From assembly GCF_030936135.1 (NCBI RefSeq), contig NC_082595.1, positions 76,914,135-76,978,134 of the forward strand: a stretch of DNA of 64,000 nt, written 5' to 3'. Positions 49,501-60,144 of the stretch are shown here, piece after piece. This DNA is from Gavia stellata (lineage: Eukaryota > Chordata > Aves > Gaviiformes > Gaviidae). The stretch's first letter is position 1. Each line of letters starts with the position of its first letter. Both the position numbers and the translations under genes were made by a program. Below the pieces are notes generated by a model. It had not been told where the DNA came from. It made no database searches and worked only from the letters and a program-made list of their open reading frames with translations.

Positions 49501-52500
49501 TCTCTACTTCCCAAATCCCCAGTCTTTGGGGACATCTTTTCTAGCAGGTTTGGTTTCTTTTTTCCTTTCATGTCCACAGCTCAGAATTCAGAGCTGCAAT
49601 AGAAGCGAACAACCGGGTGCACGTTGCATTTTAATATTCTGCTGGTTTTTTTATTTATGGCTAGTTGCACAAGGGAAATAAGGGACAGTTCTTCTTTTCT
49701 TTTCCAAATAGCAAAACATTCCAGTTTTCCTCAAACAGAAAGTGAGGAATTTTTACATTTTGTAGGTTCTGGATGATCTTACTTTGAACTCTCTGCTGCA
49801 CTGATCATGTCAGTTTATGCAGATCAGTCATATCACTCATTTGCTGCTAAGAGTATGCCTTGTATCATTCGTGGATCACTGACAGTGATTTCTGAACTGT
49901 ACAGAAGAAAGACAACAAAAGAGAAGATGTTGTTAATAGTTACTATTGATATAAAAGCAGTTTATAGCAATCCACTCAAAGCCCAGGATCAGGACCCTCA
50001 AAGCTATTTTCAAGGCTCTGCAAGCACTCAGAGCACCTATGTCGTCTCTGCTCTAAAGAACTGCAGTCTAAGGTTAGCGCTAGTAGAGGCGCACAGGTGG
50101 GAGAACATCGGCAAACAAAATACTACCAGGAACAATAATAGGTACCAGTCATAGCTTAATCAACAGCCTGACTCTTGTCAAGTGTGTTTTGTAGGCATCG
50201 CAGCAAATGAGGATTTTTAGGTAAGATAATGAGGATATCTGTGCCTGTTACAGGAAGCTTCTCTCAAGCCTGGGAAGGCATGAAGATGTCTGATTGAAAT
50301 CAAATAGACTCTGGGAGGGGCCAGCATCAGAAGCTAGTGGGAGGCAGTAATTGACCTGAATATGTGATGAGAAGTGGGTAAACTACCAGAGGCTTTGAAA
50401 GTCATGTAAAGAAAATTTGCTTGTTAGTGAGGTATTAGTGGAGGAGTGAGATAAGGGAAGGGATACACAGAGAAGGGATGATGAGAGAAGGGGGTCATGG
50501 CCACAACAGCAGGCTATGGAAATGTGTGGAAATGTAGCGTTTGGGTATGTATAGTGCAGCTTCCAAGGCTAAAAGAAAGTAACTGAAACACGACAGAAAC
50601 TGGCCCCGTAGTTTTAGCTACTAAACCTCGCTAGCTCCACTCTTAAGCACAGGCACCTTGGGCAGTGAGGTAACTTCACCTGAGGTTTCTCCAGCATCTT
50701 ACATGGGGCTTAGGGTTTTGGAGTGTAGGCGTCCCACATGATTTAGTGCTCTGTTTTAAACATAAGAGAGGGATAAGTCTTGGAGGGATATGCAAGGATG
50801 TTCTCCCTCCTCCTTCCCAGTGACATGAGTGTAAGCAGGGTGGGGGAACAGAAGGTCGGGCTCCTGTGCAGAGGTGTACCCAGCTGCAGAAGCAAGGAGT
50901 GGAGAAGGCAGCTTGGAAGCGAGGGGGAGAAAGTTCATGACTAGAACGAAAAGTCATGAACTAAGGGGATGTGAGGACAGACCTTGGCCAACTCCAAAGA
51001 ATGTTCGAGAATGATGAGAAAGGTGATAAGAAAGCCATGGAAAACCCAGAGTTGCAGATTGCTTTTTTTTTTTTTTTTTAATAATAGATGCATATTTTTC
51101 TTGTACTTGGTAGGAAGACGACTGCTTGGATTTGGAAGCCTTGGCTTGCTCTTAAAGAGGTGAACTCAATGTGCCTCTTGAAGAGGCACTCAATGTGCCT
51201 TTGCAGACCTCCTGGTGTGTAGAGACAGGACTATGAGGAGAGTAAGCATCGGGCAAGGGGCATAACAAGATTTTCCCAAGGAAGGAAAGAGAAATCCATG
51301 AAATTCACAACTGAAATATAAAAGCTACAAAATAAAATTTTCTGATTCTGCTTCCACAAACACAGACATGATCTTGCAAATGAGGATAAGACCATGTCTC
51401 AATTTTTTAAATCCATTAACATTTTAAAGCCTACACCCAGAAGTGAGGTATTTTTAAGATCAGCTCAAAACCTCTACCTGAGCGTGTTCTACCTAAGACC
51501 TGAATCCTTTAAGACTGTCTTCTTCCTGTAATGAAAAATAAAACATACTTTTCTAAATAGAGATCACATCTATGTTTTACAGTTAAGTATTCCCTTCCCC
51601 AATAAACACACATATACACTAGACATGAAGAAATGCAGTTTTACAGGCTTCTGTGAGACCTGTCTGTTAAACAATCCTCAGATAATGAAAAAATTGGAAA
51701 ATAATAACAGGCCACAGCTTTCAATGGCATTGGCTACAGTTTTCTTAAATCATTGGGTCAATGCTGATCCGGGCTGCTGATCTGGCTCTGTAGTTTTACT
51801 TCGTTACTTTTCTCAAAGTCAGATGAGATACAGTTCTGTTTCCAGCCAGTGGGACGTACCACTGGCTCGTATTTGGCAGAAGCTTGTAAGTGACACAATT
51901 TTATTTATCTACCTATTCTGAGCCTTTTGCTTCTCCGAGTATTTGTTTTCTTCCTCAAAGAAAGAGCTACACATAGAGCAGTGGTAATACTGATGGCTTT
52001 TGCTGGCTGGATTATTCTTTGGTTGAGTGGATTTCACACTTTGCAGCATCTAGACCAACAGTTTCATAACAGTCTCACTCCAAGACTAGATTATGTTGGA
52101 TTTAATTGGTTTACAGAAACTCACTTGTCACCAGAATGAGACCTTTAGCTGTGTTCCACCTTGCAAAATGCTGCTGAGAATAACTGTACATATCCCGAAT
52201 CCCTCAAAGGGCCTCCTGACCTTGCAAAGCTCTGGCATTTGGATGATACCATAGCCATTCGCTACTGCTTTAGTCTTGCTGCCCTACTCTGCTGACGAAA
52301 GTAGGCCTACAAGATCTTTGTGGCCTTCGAAATTTTTTCCTTTCCTGAATTTCAGCATGTTGTAAGTGTCTCTCTCTAAGCCTCTTGCTAAGCAGAACAG
52401 ACAACTAAATTTTGCAATTAAGTCTCATACTGCAGAAGAAACTGTCAACTAGTAAACACGGACATCCTAAAAGGACTCAAATTAATGGATAATGCATTTT

Positions 52501-55500
52501 GTTAAATTAGCAGCTCAAATCTGCATGCCAGCAAAAGCTCCTAGCTTCTGATTACCTCCGGGAACAAAGACGACTAGAGCATGCTTATAAATAGTGGCAG
52601 TGGGCTTAGCATATGTTACCTTCTTTCCTAAATAAATATTAATTAGCCATGCAGAAGAACCATATCCTCAGTAGGAAGAAATCTTTGTAGCTCCCCTTAA
52701 ATCAGTGTTGACATGCTGATTTCACAAGGAAAAGATTTGATTCTTAAATATGAGCAATTTTACTTCTTTGCTGTGATTCACTGCATTGCACAAGTTTCCA
52801 CCAACCTTTCTGCATTAGTTGTTTGTTGCTTTAAAATGTGTACAGACTTTTTTTTTAAACACAGAATTCAGTGTTTCACTTCTGAAAACTTGGTATTTGG
52901 GACCCGTTTGAAATCAACTCTAGATCCTGAAAGGAAACCCTTACAGATTTCAGCCTCTAAAGCAGAAAGAAAGATCTGAACATACTGAAGTGGGCCAAAG
53001 CTTTAAGCCTGATACAGGTCCATATCTGAAAGTGGAGGATTTATCTTCTGCCAGGTCTAAGCACAGAACATGAGACTTTTTTCATTTGAATCCCCACAGA
53101 GTCTAAATGCAGGGTCCTTTGCATTCATGCTGAACAGGTGCTCTTTTTTTTTTCTTCTTATGTGACAGGCAGGAATTAAAGGTTATGCTGTTGACTTTCA
53201 CTCATGGTAGGCAGCTGTACCTTTATGTCGTACTGTCACGGCTATTTCCTACGGTTCATTCCCCAGTGGATCTGCATGTATTTCATCACAGACAGAATCC
53301 AGTGGGTTAAAACACCTTCAGGTGTACAACTGGAGACAGCCTGAACTGTAGGGATGATTGCTCAGCCAGACCCTCTGGCAAGAAAACAGGCATTTGCACT
53401 GATTTTAATGCGAAGTAGAGGCTCCAGCAGCCTCAGATGGAAACCACAATAACAAGGAGGCAACAGCCCTTTTCACACAAACAGTCCTTTCTTCTGCTTT
53501 GTAAGGAAGCAGCAGAACAATGGGCAGCGTGAAAGGAGAGAAGATGGGGCAGGATTGAAGTGGGTTTCCTGTGGAGCATCTCCAGGAACATCATTAAAGA
53601 GCAAACCCCTTGTAGATGAATGAGGAACAGTCACCAACCTCAGCTGCTGCCTCCATGAACTGAAATGTGTTAGGATGGGTGCAGTGCCTGGAGATGAAAT
53701 GGTAGAGGCAGTGTAAGGGAGGACTGGAGTTTCTTTTTGCTTGACCTCAGTTGCCCACTTAAAGAGTAATTGAATACTCTTCAGAGGGTATTTGAGTGCA
53801 TTTTTCAGCAACTCTGCCCAACCAGTATGAAGAGTAAGGAGATAACTCGATCTGGCTTATTCCCTTGGGTGGAGAAACTCGGTGTATATGTGTGCCTGTT
53901 GAGCCCATGTGCTTGTTTCATTTTCTGGGTCCTTAGAGTCAAAATCAAAACCAGGCCCAGCTGTTCCTTATAATTAAATTTCAGTAACTCAAGCTGGGTG
54001 TTTTTATTTTGACTAGTGACTTAAAAGTGTTGGCATTTAAATAGCCTCAGCTATATTTCAAAGTTAACATTGAGAAACTTCACACATATATTAGCGTTAT
54101 TTGTCTGTTGGCAAACTCCGCAAAATACCACTGCGTTGATTTACATAGTGAAGGTTATCTTCGCTAACAGAAGGACTCAGAATTTCATTATTTAAAATAT
54201 GAGGATGAATCTCATCACCGTGCAGGAGGCTACAGATGGCATTACACACAACTTGCCACCTGAGCCAAGGGCAGAGGTGAAGTTTATATTACACACTGAG
54301 CCCTGCGTTCAAATACACCTAAAAGATCCAAAAGCCAAAACCCACACAACATTATCTGTGGCCAGGACAGATCTGACTGTAGGATGAGGACTTTTCCTTT
54401 CTGGTTTGTTTCTATGTGTCTGTCTTCTCTCTCTAATTTATTTACATGTCATTGATGACGTTTATGCCATAGATGGGCAGTTTGTGATGCAATAAACCAT
54501 TAATAGTCTCAGTTTTCATTGAAGTTTCTGTATTTGGGTATTTTAGTACATAAAAATCTGGATATAAGAAGTATTAACAGTCTTACGCCAGCAGAAAGGA
54601 ATTAATTTTATGCCTGCCTCTGCACAGAAGCCAAAAGCTTCAGGAAATAGGATCTCTTCCCATAAGCATCTTTTCAGATCCAGTTAGGGGAGGGGAAGGT
54701 AAACAATCAAATCCAAGCTTCAGGGTGACAGCACAGCAGTAAGATATGATCATTCATGTGACAATACATATGATTCACAATATGTTTCTGACTGGCACTC
54801 CAAGACTCCAGTACTTATTGATGATCTAGGTAGAACCTCGTTCCTGCTTTCATCAAACCTTGTCCCGTGGGAGCCCAGCCGCGGCACGGAGCTGTGTGCA
54901 GCCTGGCTGGGCGGGGAGGAAGAGTAAGTTTTGAAAGTCTGAGTACCTCTTGCTCTGACAGAAATCCTGGCAACCAGCATGCACGGCCTAAAGAAAGCAG
55001 CAGCTCCAGTGTCTTCTGCATGCCCCACCAGCATTGATGCACAGCACCAGGTCCATGACGTGGAGCAGTATTAGGAAGCTGGCTTTACTTTCTTGCTGCA
55101 GCTATTCCTGACCCAGGACTGAAGCACCAGAGAAAAGCATGGGGAATGCTTACGGAACCTGCCTGGGAGAACCAGGTGATCCTTGTGGGAAGTCAAGTGA
55201 AGTCACCTCACCTAGACCTGGCACGCCCTGGGTGCATGTTTTCCTGACCGCTGGCAGCAGTACTACATAACTGAGTAAGAAACAAGTGAGCACAACAGAA
55301 GAAAACAAACAAGGGAGGAGAAAAGCATCTTCTTGCCAAGAAAAAGAGGAAAGCAATGAATGATGATTACTGAATAATAACCCAGAATAAATGGAGAAGG
55401 GTAACAGCAAAAGCTGTGCACAGAACACAAACATTTTATAATGAGGGTAAACAGTGACACTAGTAGGGTGGCCAGAACTCATCACCCATTCACATAGTAC

Positions 55501-57039
55501 TTGTCTGCATTACATGATATGGCTGATGGCAGTGGCTAGGGCTAGAACATTACCCTTGGAGGCTCTATAATTTTATGAGAAGAGCCTTTCCACAAGAGGA
55601 AAGCTGTTCCAAAGCTGAATGAAGTGACTAGGTTTTGCTCTTATTATTATTGGTGTTTTAAATTTAAATCAGTCTCAGATATGTAGCCCTATTTGGGAAG
55701 AATGTTGAGCTATGGAGGCTCGAGGGCAGCTGCCAACTTAAGCACAACTAAATTCAGCCAGAATTGCCGAGCAGAAGTGGAAGCAATAGCACTAGAAACC
55801 AGGATTATAAAATCTCTGCCCATCAAAGATACCAGAAGAATGTAGATAGCTCTATATTATTATTTTTAATGCAGTAAAGCCTAGGGGCTCCAACCAATTG
55901 CCAGGTTCCACTGAGCACAAGGAGGCACCACAAAATAAAAACATGGAAACAGACCAAACCCTATCCCAGTCCTTTAGGGAAAACAGAAAGACTTATTGAC
56001 ATTTTATCTTCCTATCAGTTCAGTGAATGTAGGCAAACCTTGACTACCACACTTTGACTAATCCAAGGCAATCCTCTCCCTACCTCACTTCTTGAGAGAG
56101 CCTAACTAAAGAGCAGATCTGGGACTGATTTTACAAAATCTCAAGCACTGTCACTGCCTTTTGATCTCAGGGGACCTGTGGGTGCTTAGCGCGTCCTAAC
56201 ATCAGGGCACCTTGCCCAGTACTGAAATAGGGAGGGAAAGGGTTGTCCCTGCAGGGCTCTGGCTTTCCCACACTGCTGTGCAGCCCTGGCTCTCCCTCAG
56301 TTCAATGCTTCTCTTCCTAGAGTTTCCTCACGGCTCTGGGCCACAACATATCCTCTCCAGCCTCCTCTTGCTGTCCTTCAGTGACCTGCATCCTCTCAGG
56401 TGTATCAGTCCCTCTTGCTCAAGGATTATCAATGGGGTGCTGAGGTTTTTCACTCTGCCCATAAGCTTGATGTCCCAGGCAGAACAATGCAGTCCCTATC
56501 CCTGCGTGAAGCTGAGCATGGCCCAGGAAGGACGGGGGCACGGGAACAGTTTGCCTTCACGCCACAGAGGAAACCAGCCAGGAGACATCTGAGAGGAGAG
56601 CGCTGAGAGTTTGCAGGGAGCTTAGGCAGGTAGCAGCATGTGCAGGTGTGCACAAACATGCCTGCAGACTTAAACTCTTGTCTCCTCTTTGCTGGGTTTG
56701 TCATGGCATCTTTGGAGATCTAGTTGAGGGCTGGAGCACAGACATTTCACTGAGCTTGGAATTACCCTGACCCAGCAAAAAGCAAGCTCGCACCTCCCTT
56801 TGTGTGCAAAACTTTCCTGCGGTTGCAGAGGACAAACGCCGGCAGGAGCTGCGGGACCTGGACAAACGTGTGCCCCCGCTGCACCTCTTGCCCCCGGCCC
56901 CCCGAGCACTGAAGGATCCTGCAGGGCACCACAGGGCTGTTCAATCACGGATGTGCGTTTCCATGCGCACCAGAAACAAAAGAAAATGAAAAGGAAAAAA
57001 AAGGGTAAGAAAGCTTGAGCCCACGAGGCGCTGCATTGC
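46553..57039. other. Noncoding stretch upstream of HTR1B
   Basis: No gene or known repeat was recognised. From about 54,850 the base composition drifts upward in G+C toward the CpG island, and 56,160-57,040 is mixed. Distal HTR1B control elements may lie here, but none can be identified without conservation data. Confidence 0.6.
51155..51204 (+). repeat. Short tandem duplication with an internal hairpin
   Basis: Two units (51,155-51,180 and 51,181-51,204) share AAGAGG and ACTCAATGTGCCT. They differ by a two-base indel and a few end changes. The junction forms GCCTCTT-G-AAGAGGC, a 7-bp stem with a one-base loop. This looks like a replication-slippage event. Confidence 0.75.
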
Positions 57040-57530
57040 TAAAAGTTCAGGTGTAGAGCAGGCGACGTGCCCCGGTGGGACGTGCAGCGCCCGCGGCAGT
57101 GGGACCCGCCGCGCTGCGGTGCAGAGCCCCTTGCCCGCCGGGCAGGGCGGGCGGACCCGAGCTGCCTGTCCCCTCCCGCTGCTCCCCTGCCCTTCCCCGC
57201 ACGCCCAGCTCCGACACCGAGCGGCACCGGCAACGCCGGCGTCGGACGGGGCGGCGGGGCAGCCATCCCCGCGCGGCCAGCGGGCTCCCTGGGGACCCCG
57301 GCACCGCCCAGCCCCGCGGCGCAGCGGGCACGGCGCAAGAAGGGATGGGGCCAGGCGAAGGGCCAGGGGGGACACGCATCCCCCAGCGCCGTGGCACCCC
57401 GCGTTGGGCTGCGGGGCGCGGGGCGCTGCTCCCCCGCCGCGCTACGGAGGGGCCGGGGAGGGGGCGAGCCCGGGCTCCTCCCGACGCCTGCGGGGGGCAG
57501 GGGCGGAGGGGCGGCGGTAGGGCGGTGCGC

Positions 57531-57549
57531 GGGGCCGGGGCGGGCCGGG
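57531..57549 (+). promoter_or_regulatory. G-quadruplex-capable G-tract upstream of the HTR1B TATA box
   Basis: Four G-runs separated by one- and two-base C loops (GGGG-CC-GGGG-C-GGG-CC-GGG) lie about 145-165 bases upstream of the TATA box, followed directly by a run of C. The pattern meets the usual short-loop quadruplex rule. Whether it folds or regulates transcription is not shown by the sequence. Confidence 0.4.
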
Positions 57550-57693
57550 CCCCCCCCGTCGGACGGCGGGTGGGTGCGGGAGGGAGGGCCGAGGGAGGCG
57601 GCAGCTCCTCCTCCGCGGGCAGGCGGGCAGCCCGTCCGGGAGCGGCAGCGGTTGCTCGGTGCCGGCGGAGCCGCGCCGCGCCGCGCCGCCCGC

Positions 57694-57700
57694 TATATAA
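57694..57700 (+). promoter_or_regulatory. Probable HTR1B TATA box
   Basis: TATATAA lies in otherwise extreme GC-rich DNA. It is preceded by a run of GCCGC units, followed at once by a GC box (GGGGCGG, 57,701-57,707) and then an E-box CAGCTG. A TATA box predicts initiation 25-32 bases downstream, near 57,725, giving a 5' leader of about 640 nt before the receptor start codon. The motif is seen directly; the start site is inferred and alternative CpG-island start sites are possible. Confidence 0.6.
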
Positions 57701-57724
57701 GGGGCGGCAGCTGCTTGCCGCTCC

Positions 57725-58366
57725 TTCACACCGGCACCTGCCCGCGGCTGCCGGCGCTGGGCAGAGGCCGGGCCCCGACAGCATGGCCCGCGGCCGGGCG
57801 CCATGGGAGGCGGTCTCCCCCCCTGCCTCCCGCGGACCCTCCTCTTCCTCCTCCCGCGGCGGCGGCTGCAAACTTGCTGCGGCGGGCTGCGTGTGAAGGC
57901 AGGGCCCGGCGGGGCGGCGCCGCTGCCCTCGCGGCCCCCGCCGTCGCGCCCGCAGCCCGGGGGGCGAGGCCGCCGCCCGCGGGCATGCGGCGCCGCCGCT
58001 GCCGCTGCGCCCGTCGAGACGCGGTGCGGAGCCGCGGGCGGCGGGGCTGCGCCTAGGGGCGGCCGGGGCGGGAGCCCCATGCCCGGGGCTCGCCGCGCTC
58101 CGCGGGGAGGCGGCGGGGCAATGAGCTGGCGGGGCGAGCGGGCACGCCTGGCCCCCGGTTTGCCCTGCTCCCTCGCCCGCGGGGAGTGAGGCTCCGCGGA
58201 GCCCGCTCGGTGCTCCCGGAAGGGCGGGCGGGCGGGCGGGAGGTGGTGCCGGCGCGGGGATGCTGCAGCCCTCCCCCGGCGCCGACGGGGTCCTGCCGGG
58301 GTAGCGGCCCCGCCGCGCCGCGCCGCGCCGAGCCCCGCCGTCCGCGGGGGCGGCGGCCGCGGAGGG
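57725..58366 (+). other. Inferred HTR1B 5' untranslated leader with upstream ORFs
   Basis: If transcription starts about 25-30 bases after the TATA box, this is the 5'UTR. It contains three upstream reading frames: 57,783-57,896 (37 codons), 57,803-58,189 (128 codons, with further internal ATGs) and 57,985-58,056 (23 codons). All stop before the receptor ATG at 58,367. Their peptides are low-complexity Arg/Ala/Gly/Pro strings as expected of GC-rich noncoding DNA, so any role would be translational control of the receptor and not a product. A second GCCGC-repeat block lies at about 58,305-58,340. Confidence 0.5.
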
Positions 58367-59506
58367 ATGGAGCCGGCCGGCCCCTGCCAGGCGCCGCTGC
58401 TCCACGCCAACGACTCCTACCACGGCCGAAACTGCAGCGCCGAGGAAGGCGTCTACCAAGATGCCACCCCCCTCTCCGGGAAGATCGTGCTCGCCGTCGT
58501 CCTGGCGCTCGTCACCCTGGCCACGGTGCTCTCCAACGCCTTTGTCATCGCCACGGTCTACCAGACGAGGAAACTCCACACGCCAGCCAACTATCTCATC
58601 GCCTCGCTGGCCGTCACCGACCTCCTTGTCTCCATCCTCGTCATGCCCATCAGCACCATGTACACTGTGACCGGCAAGTGGACGCTGGGCCAGATCGTCT
58701 GCGATATCTGGCTGTCCTCGGACATCACCTGTTGCACGGCGTCCATCCTGCACCTCTGTGTCATCGCCCTGGACCGCTACTGGGCGATCACCGACGCCGT
58801 CGAGTACTCCACGAAACGGACTCCCAGGCGGGCAGCGGGCATGATCGCGCTGGTGTGGGTCTTCTCCATCTGCATCTCCATGCCCCCTTTGTTTTGGCGG
58901 CAGGCGAAGGCCGAGGAAGCCTCTCACTGTGTGGTGAACACGGACCACGTCCTCTACACCGTGTACTCCACGGTGGGAGCCTTCTACTTCCCCACTCTGC
59001 TGCTGATAGCCCTCTACGGGAGGATCTACGTGGAAGCCAGATCGCGGATTTTGAAGCAGACGCCAAAGAAAGCAGGTAAAAGGCTAACGCGGGCTCAGTT
59101 GATCACGGACTCCCCGGGGTCGTCCTCCTCCGTCACCTCCATAAACTCCAAGGCCCCCGAGGGACCCAGCGAAACGGGCTCTCCCGTGTACATGAACCAG
59201 GTGAAGGTGAAGGTCTCGGATGCCCTGCTGGAAAAAAAGAAGCTCACGGCCGCTAGAGAGCGGAAAGCTACAAAGACTCTAGGGATTATTTTAGGAGCCT
59301 TCATCGTCTGTTGGCTGCCCTTTTTCATCATCAGCCTGGTGTTGCCTATTTGCAAGGACGCTTGCTGGTTCCACATGGCCATCTTTGACTTTTTCACGTG
59401 GCTTGGATATCTCAACTCCCTCATCAACCCCATCATCTATACCATGTCTAACGAAGACTTCAAACAAGCTTTCCACAAACTCATACGTTTCCGATGCACA
59501 AGCTGA
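58367..59506 (+). CDS. HTR1B: 5-hydroxytryptamine (serotonin) receptor 1B
   Basis: This is a class A GPCR for serotonin. The family couples to Gi/o, lowers cAMP and acts mainly at axon terminals as an auto- and heteroreceptor. The 379-residue single-exon frame aligns along its length with mammalian 5-HT1B (390 aa in human); it is 10 residues shorter at the N-terminus and one shorter in extracellular loop 2. Visible landmarks are N-glycosylation sequons at N15 and N22, N57 (TM1), D85 (TM2), the C112-C188 disulfide pair, amine-binding D119 (TM3), DRY at 136-138, W164 (TM4), P209 (TM5), a long basic loop 3 (about 225-300), CWLPFF at 315-320 (TM6), T344 and NPIIY at 354-358 (TM7), and a palmitoylation-type C377. 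The start ATG has G at -3 and +4, and no earlier in-frame start gives a receptor-like N-terminus. HTR1D is the nearest alternative; the N-terminus, loop 2 and C-terminal RCTS favour HTR1B. Confidence 0.97.
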   Translation: MEPAGPCQAPLLHANDSYHGRNCSAEEGVYQDATPLSGKIVLAVVLALVTLATVLSNAFVIATVYQTRKLHTPANYLIASLAVTDLLVSILVMPISTMYTVTGKWTLGQIVCDIWLSSDITCCTASILHLCVIALDRYWAITDAVEYSTKRTPRRAAGMIALVWVFSICISMPPLFWRQAKAEEASHCVVNTDHVLYTVYSTVGAFYFPTLLLIALYGRIYVEARSRILKQTPKKAGKRLTRAQLITDSPGSSSSVTSINSKAPEGPSETGSPVYMNQVKVKVSDALLEKKKLTAARERKATKTLGIILGAFIVCWLPFFIISLVLPICKDACWFHMAIFDFFTWLGYLNSLINPIIYTMSNEDFKQAFHKLIRFRCTS

Positions 59507-59786
59507 AAATTTTGAATGCGATGTGTTCTCCGGGGCTGCCCCCATGCACGCCCGTGCCCGACGCCACAGGTAGGTGTACTCCCCCGCCTCGGCGAGCGAC
59601 GTGCTCGGGGCGGGAAGGCCTGGAGGGGGGACCGGGAACGGGGGGAGGAGGCAGGACCCCGCAAACAGCTTTTCCATCCCGTCTCGGGCAGGACCGGCTG
59701 CTTTCCAGCCCGCTCGGAGGCGTGGGGGCGAGCCCCGCGGGCGGGAGGCGGGAGCGCCGCGCAAGGCTCCCTGCGAGCCGAGCCGA

Positions 59787-59844
59787 GCCGTGCCATGCCG
59801 AGCCGTGCCGTGGGTCGGGTCGGCACGGCACGGCATGGGACGGC
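59787..59844 (+). other. GC-rich 24-bp stem-loop in the HTR1B 3' region
   Basis: Two 24-base arms (59,787-59,810 and 59,821-59,844) are reverse complements at 22 of 24 positions, with one G·G and one A·A mismatch, around a 10-base loop TGGGTCGGGT. The arms are made of GCCGT/GCCAT/GCCGA units, so the structure probably arose from a pentamer repeat and its inversion. It would be very stable in RNA. No known ncRNA family is recognised. Confidence 0.6.
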
Positions 59845-59923
59845 GCTCCCCTGGCTGGTGTTCAGCCCCTTTGCAAGTGGCGGCGGTGCTGCACGCTCCT
59901 GACATTTCACGGTGTGTGTGTCG

Positions 59924-59935
59924 CCCCCCCCCCCC
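59924..59935 (+). repeat. C12 homopolymer
   Basis: A run of 12 C follows a short GT repeat and is followed by AG, so it doubles as a pyrimidine tract for an acceptor-like site ending near 59,937. Confidence 0.8.
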
Positions 59936-59948
59936 AGCTCGCAGGGAG

Positions 59949-60032
59949 TGACTCACGGCAATCTGCTCTTTATTCCACCTATTAAACCAATCTGCCGCCA
60001 TTTCGTATGTTAACGCCCGTGTTTAGACCAAT
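59949..60032 (+). promoter_or_regulatory. Compact AP-1 / CCAAT / YY1-like motif cluster
   Basis: A perfect AP-1 site TGACTCA (59,949-59,955), a CCAAT pentamer near 59,987, a YY1-like GCCGCCATTT (about 59,994-60,003) and a second CCAAT near 60,028 fall within about 85 bases. This AT-balanced stretch stands out inside the GC-rich flank. The motifs are seen directly; regulatory function is inferred from their density. Confidence 0.3.
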
Positions 60033-60094
60033 TAGTGCTAAACGGCACTTGCTTTCAAACCCGGCTGCCGAGCTCCCCGGGGAGCGCCCGGCCG

Positions 60095-60144
60095 GGGCAG
60101 GGCAGGGCAGGGCAGGGCACCCCCCCCCCCCCCCCCCCCCCCCC
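60095..60144 (+). repeat. (GGGCA)5 G-quadruplex tract followed by C25
   Basis: Five perfect GGGCA units (60,095-60,119) give five G3 runs with two-base loops. They run straight into 25 consecutive C residues (60,120-60,144). The plus strand can form a quadruplex from the pentamers and an i-motif from the C run; the minus strand carries G25. The C-run length is likely polymorphic and error-prone in assembly. Confidence 0.85.

Noticed and set aside
57067..58056. 329- and 273-codon plus-strand frames in the CpG island
   Set aside because: They start upstream of the TATA box, are low complexity, and overlap each other in different frames. Only their downstream portions are kept, as upstream ORFs in the leader.
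57047..58948. 633-codon open frame on the minus strand opposite the HTR1B promoter and 5' coding region
   Set aside because: Its translation is Arg/Ala/Gly/Pro-rich low complexity with no domain. Its N-terminal part is the antisense of conserved HTR1B codons. Stop codons are rare in this GC-rich island, so long frames are expected on both strands.
58186..59079. 297-codon frame overlapping HTR1B in another frame
   Set aside because: It is a shadow of the receptor coding region; the HTR1B frame has complete GPCR motifs and this one has none.
59067..59080. Splice-donor-like CAGGTAAAA inside the HTR1B loop-3 coding region
   Set aside because: The receptor frame continues uninterrupted with conserved sequence on both sides, and the gene is known to be intronless in its coding part.
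59291..60001. 236-codon minus-strand frame over the HTR1B 3' end
   Set aside because: It is the antisense of the receptor C-terminus plus GC-rich 3' DNA, with no domain.
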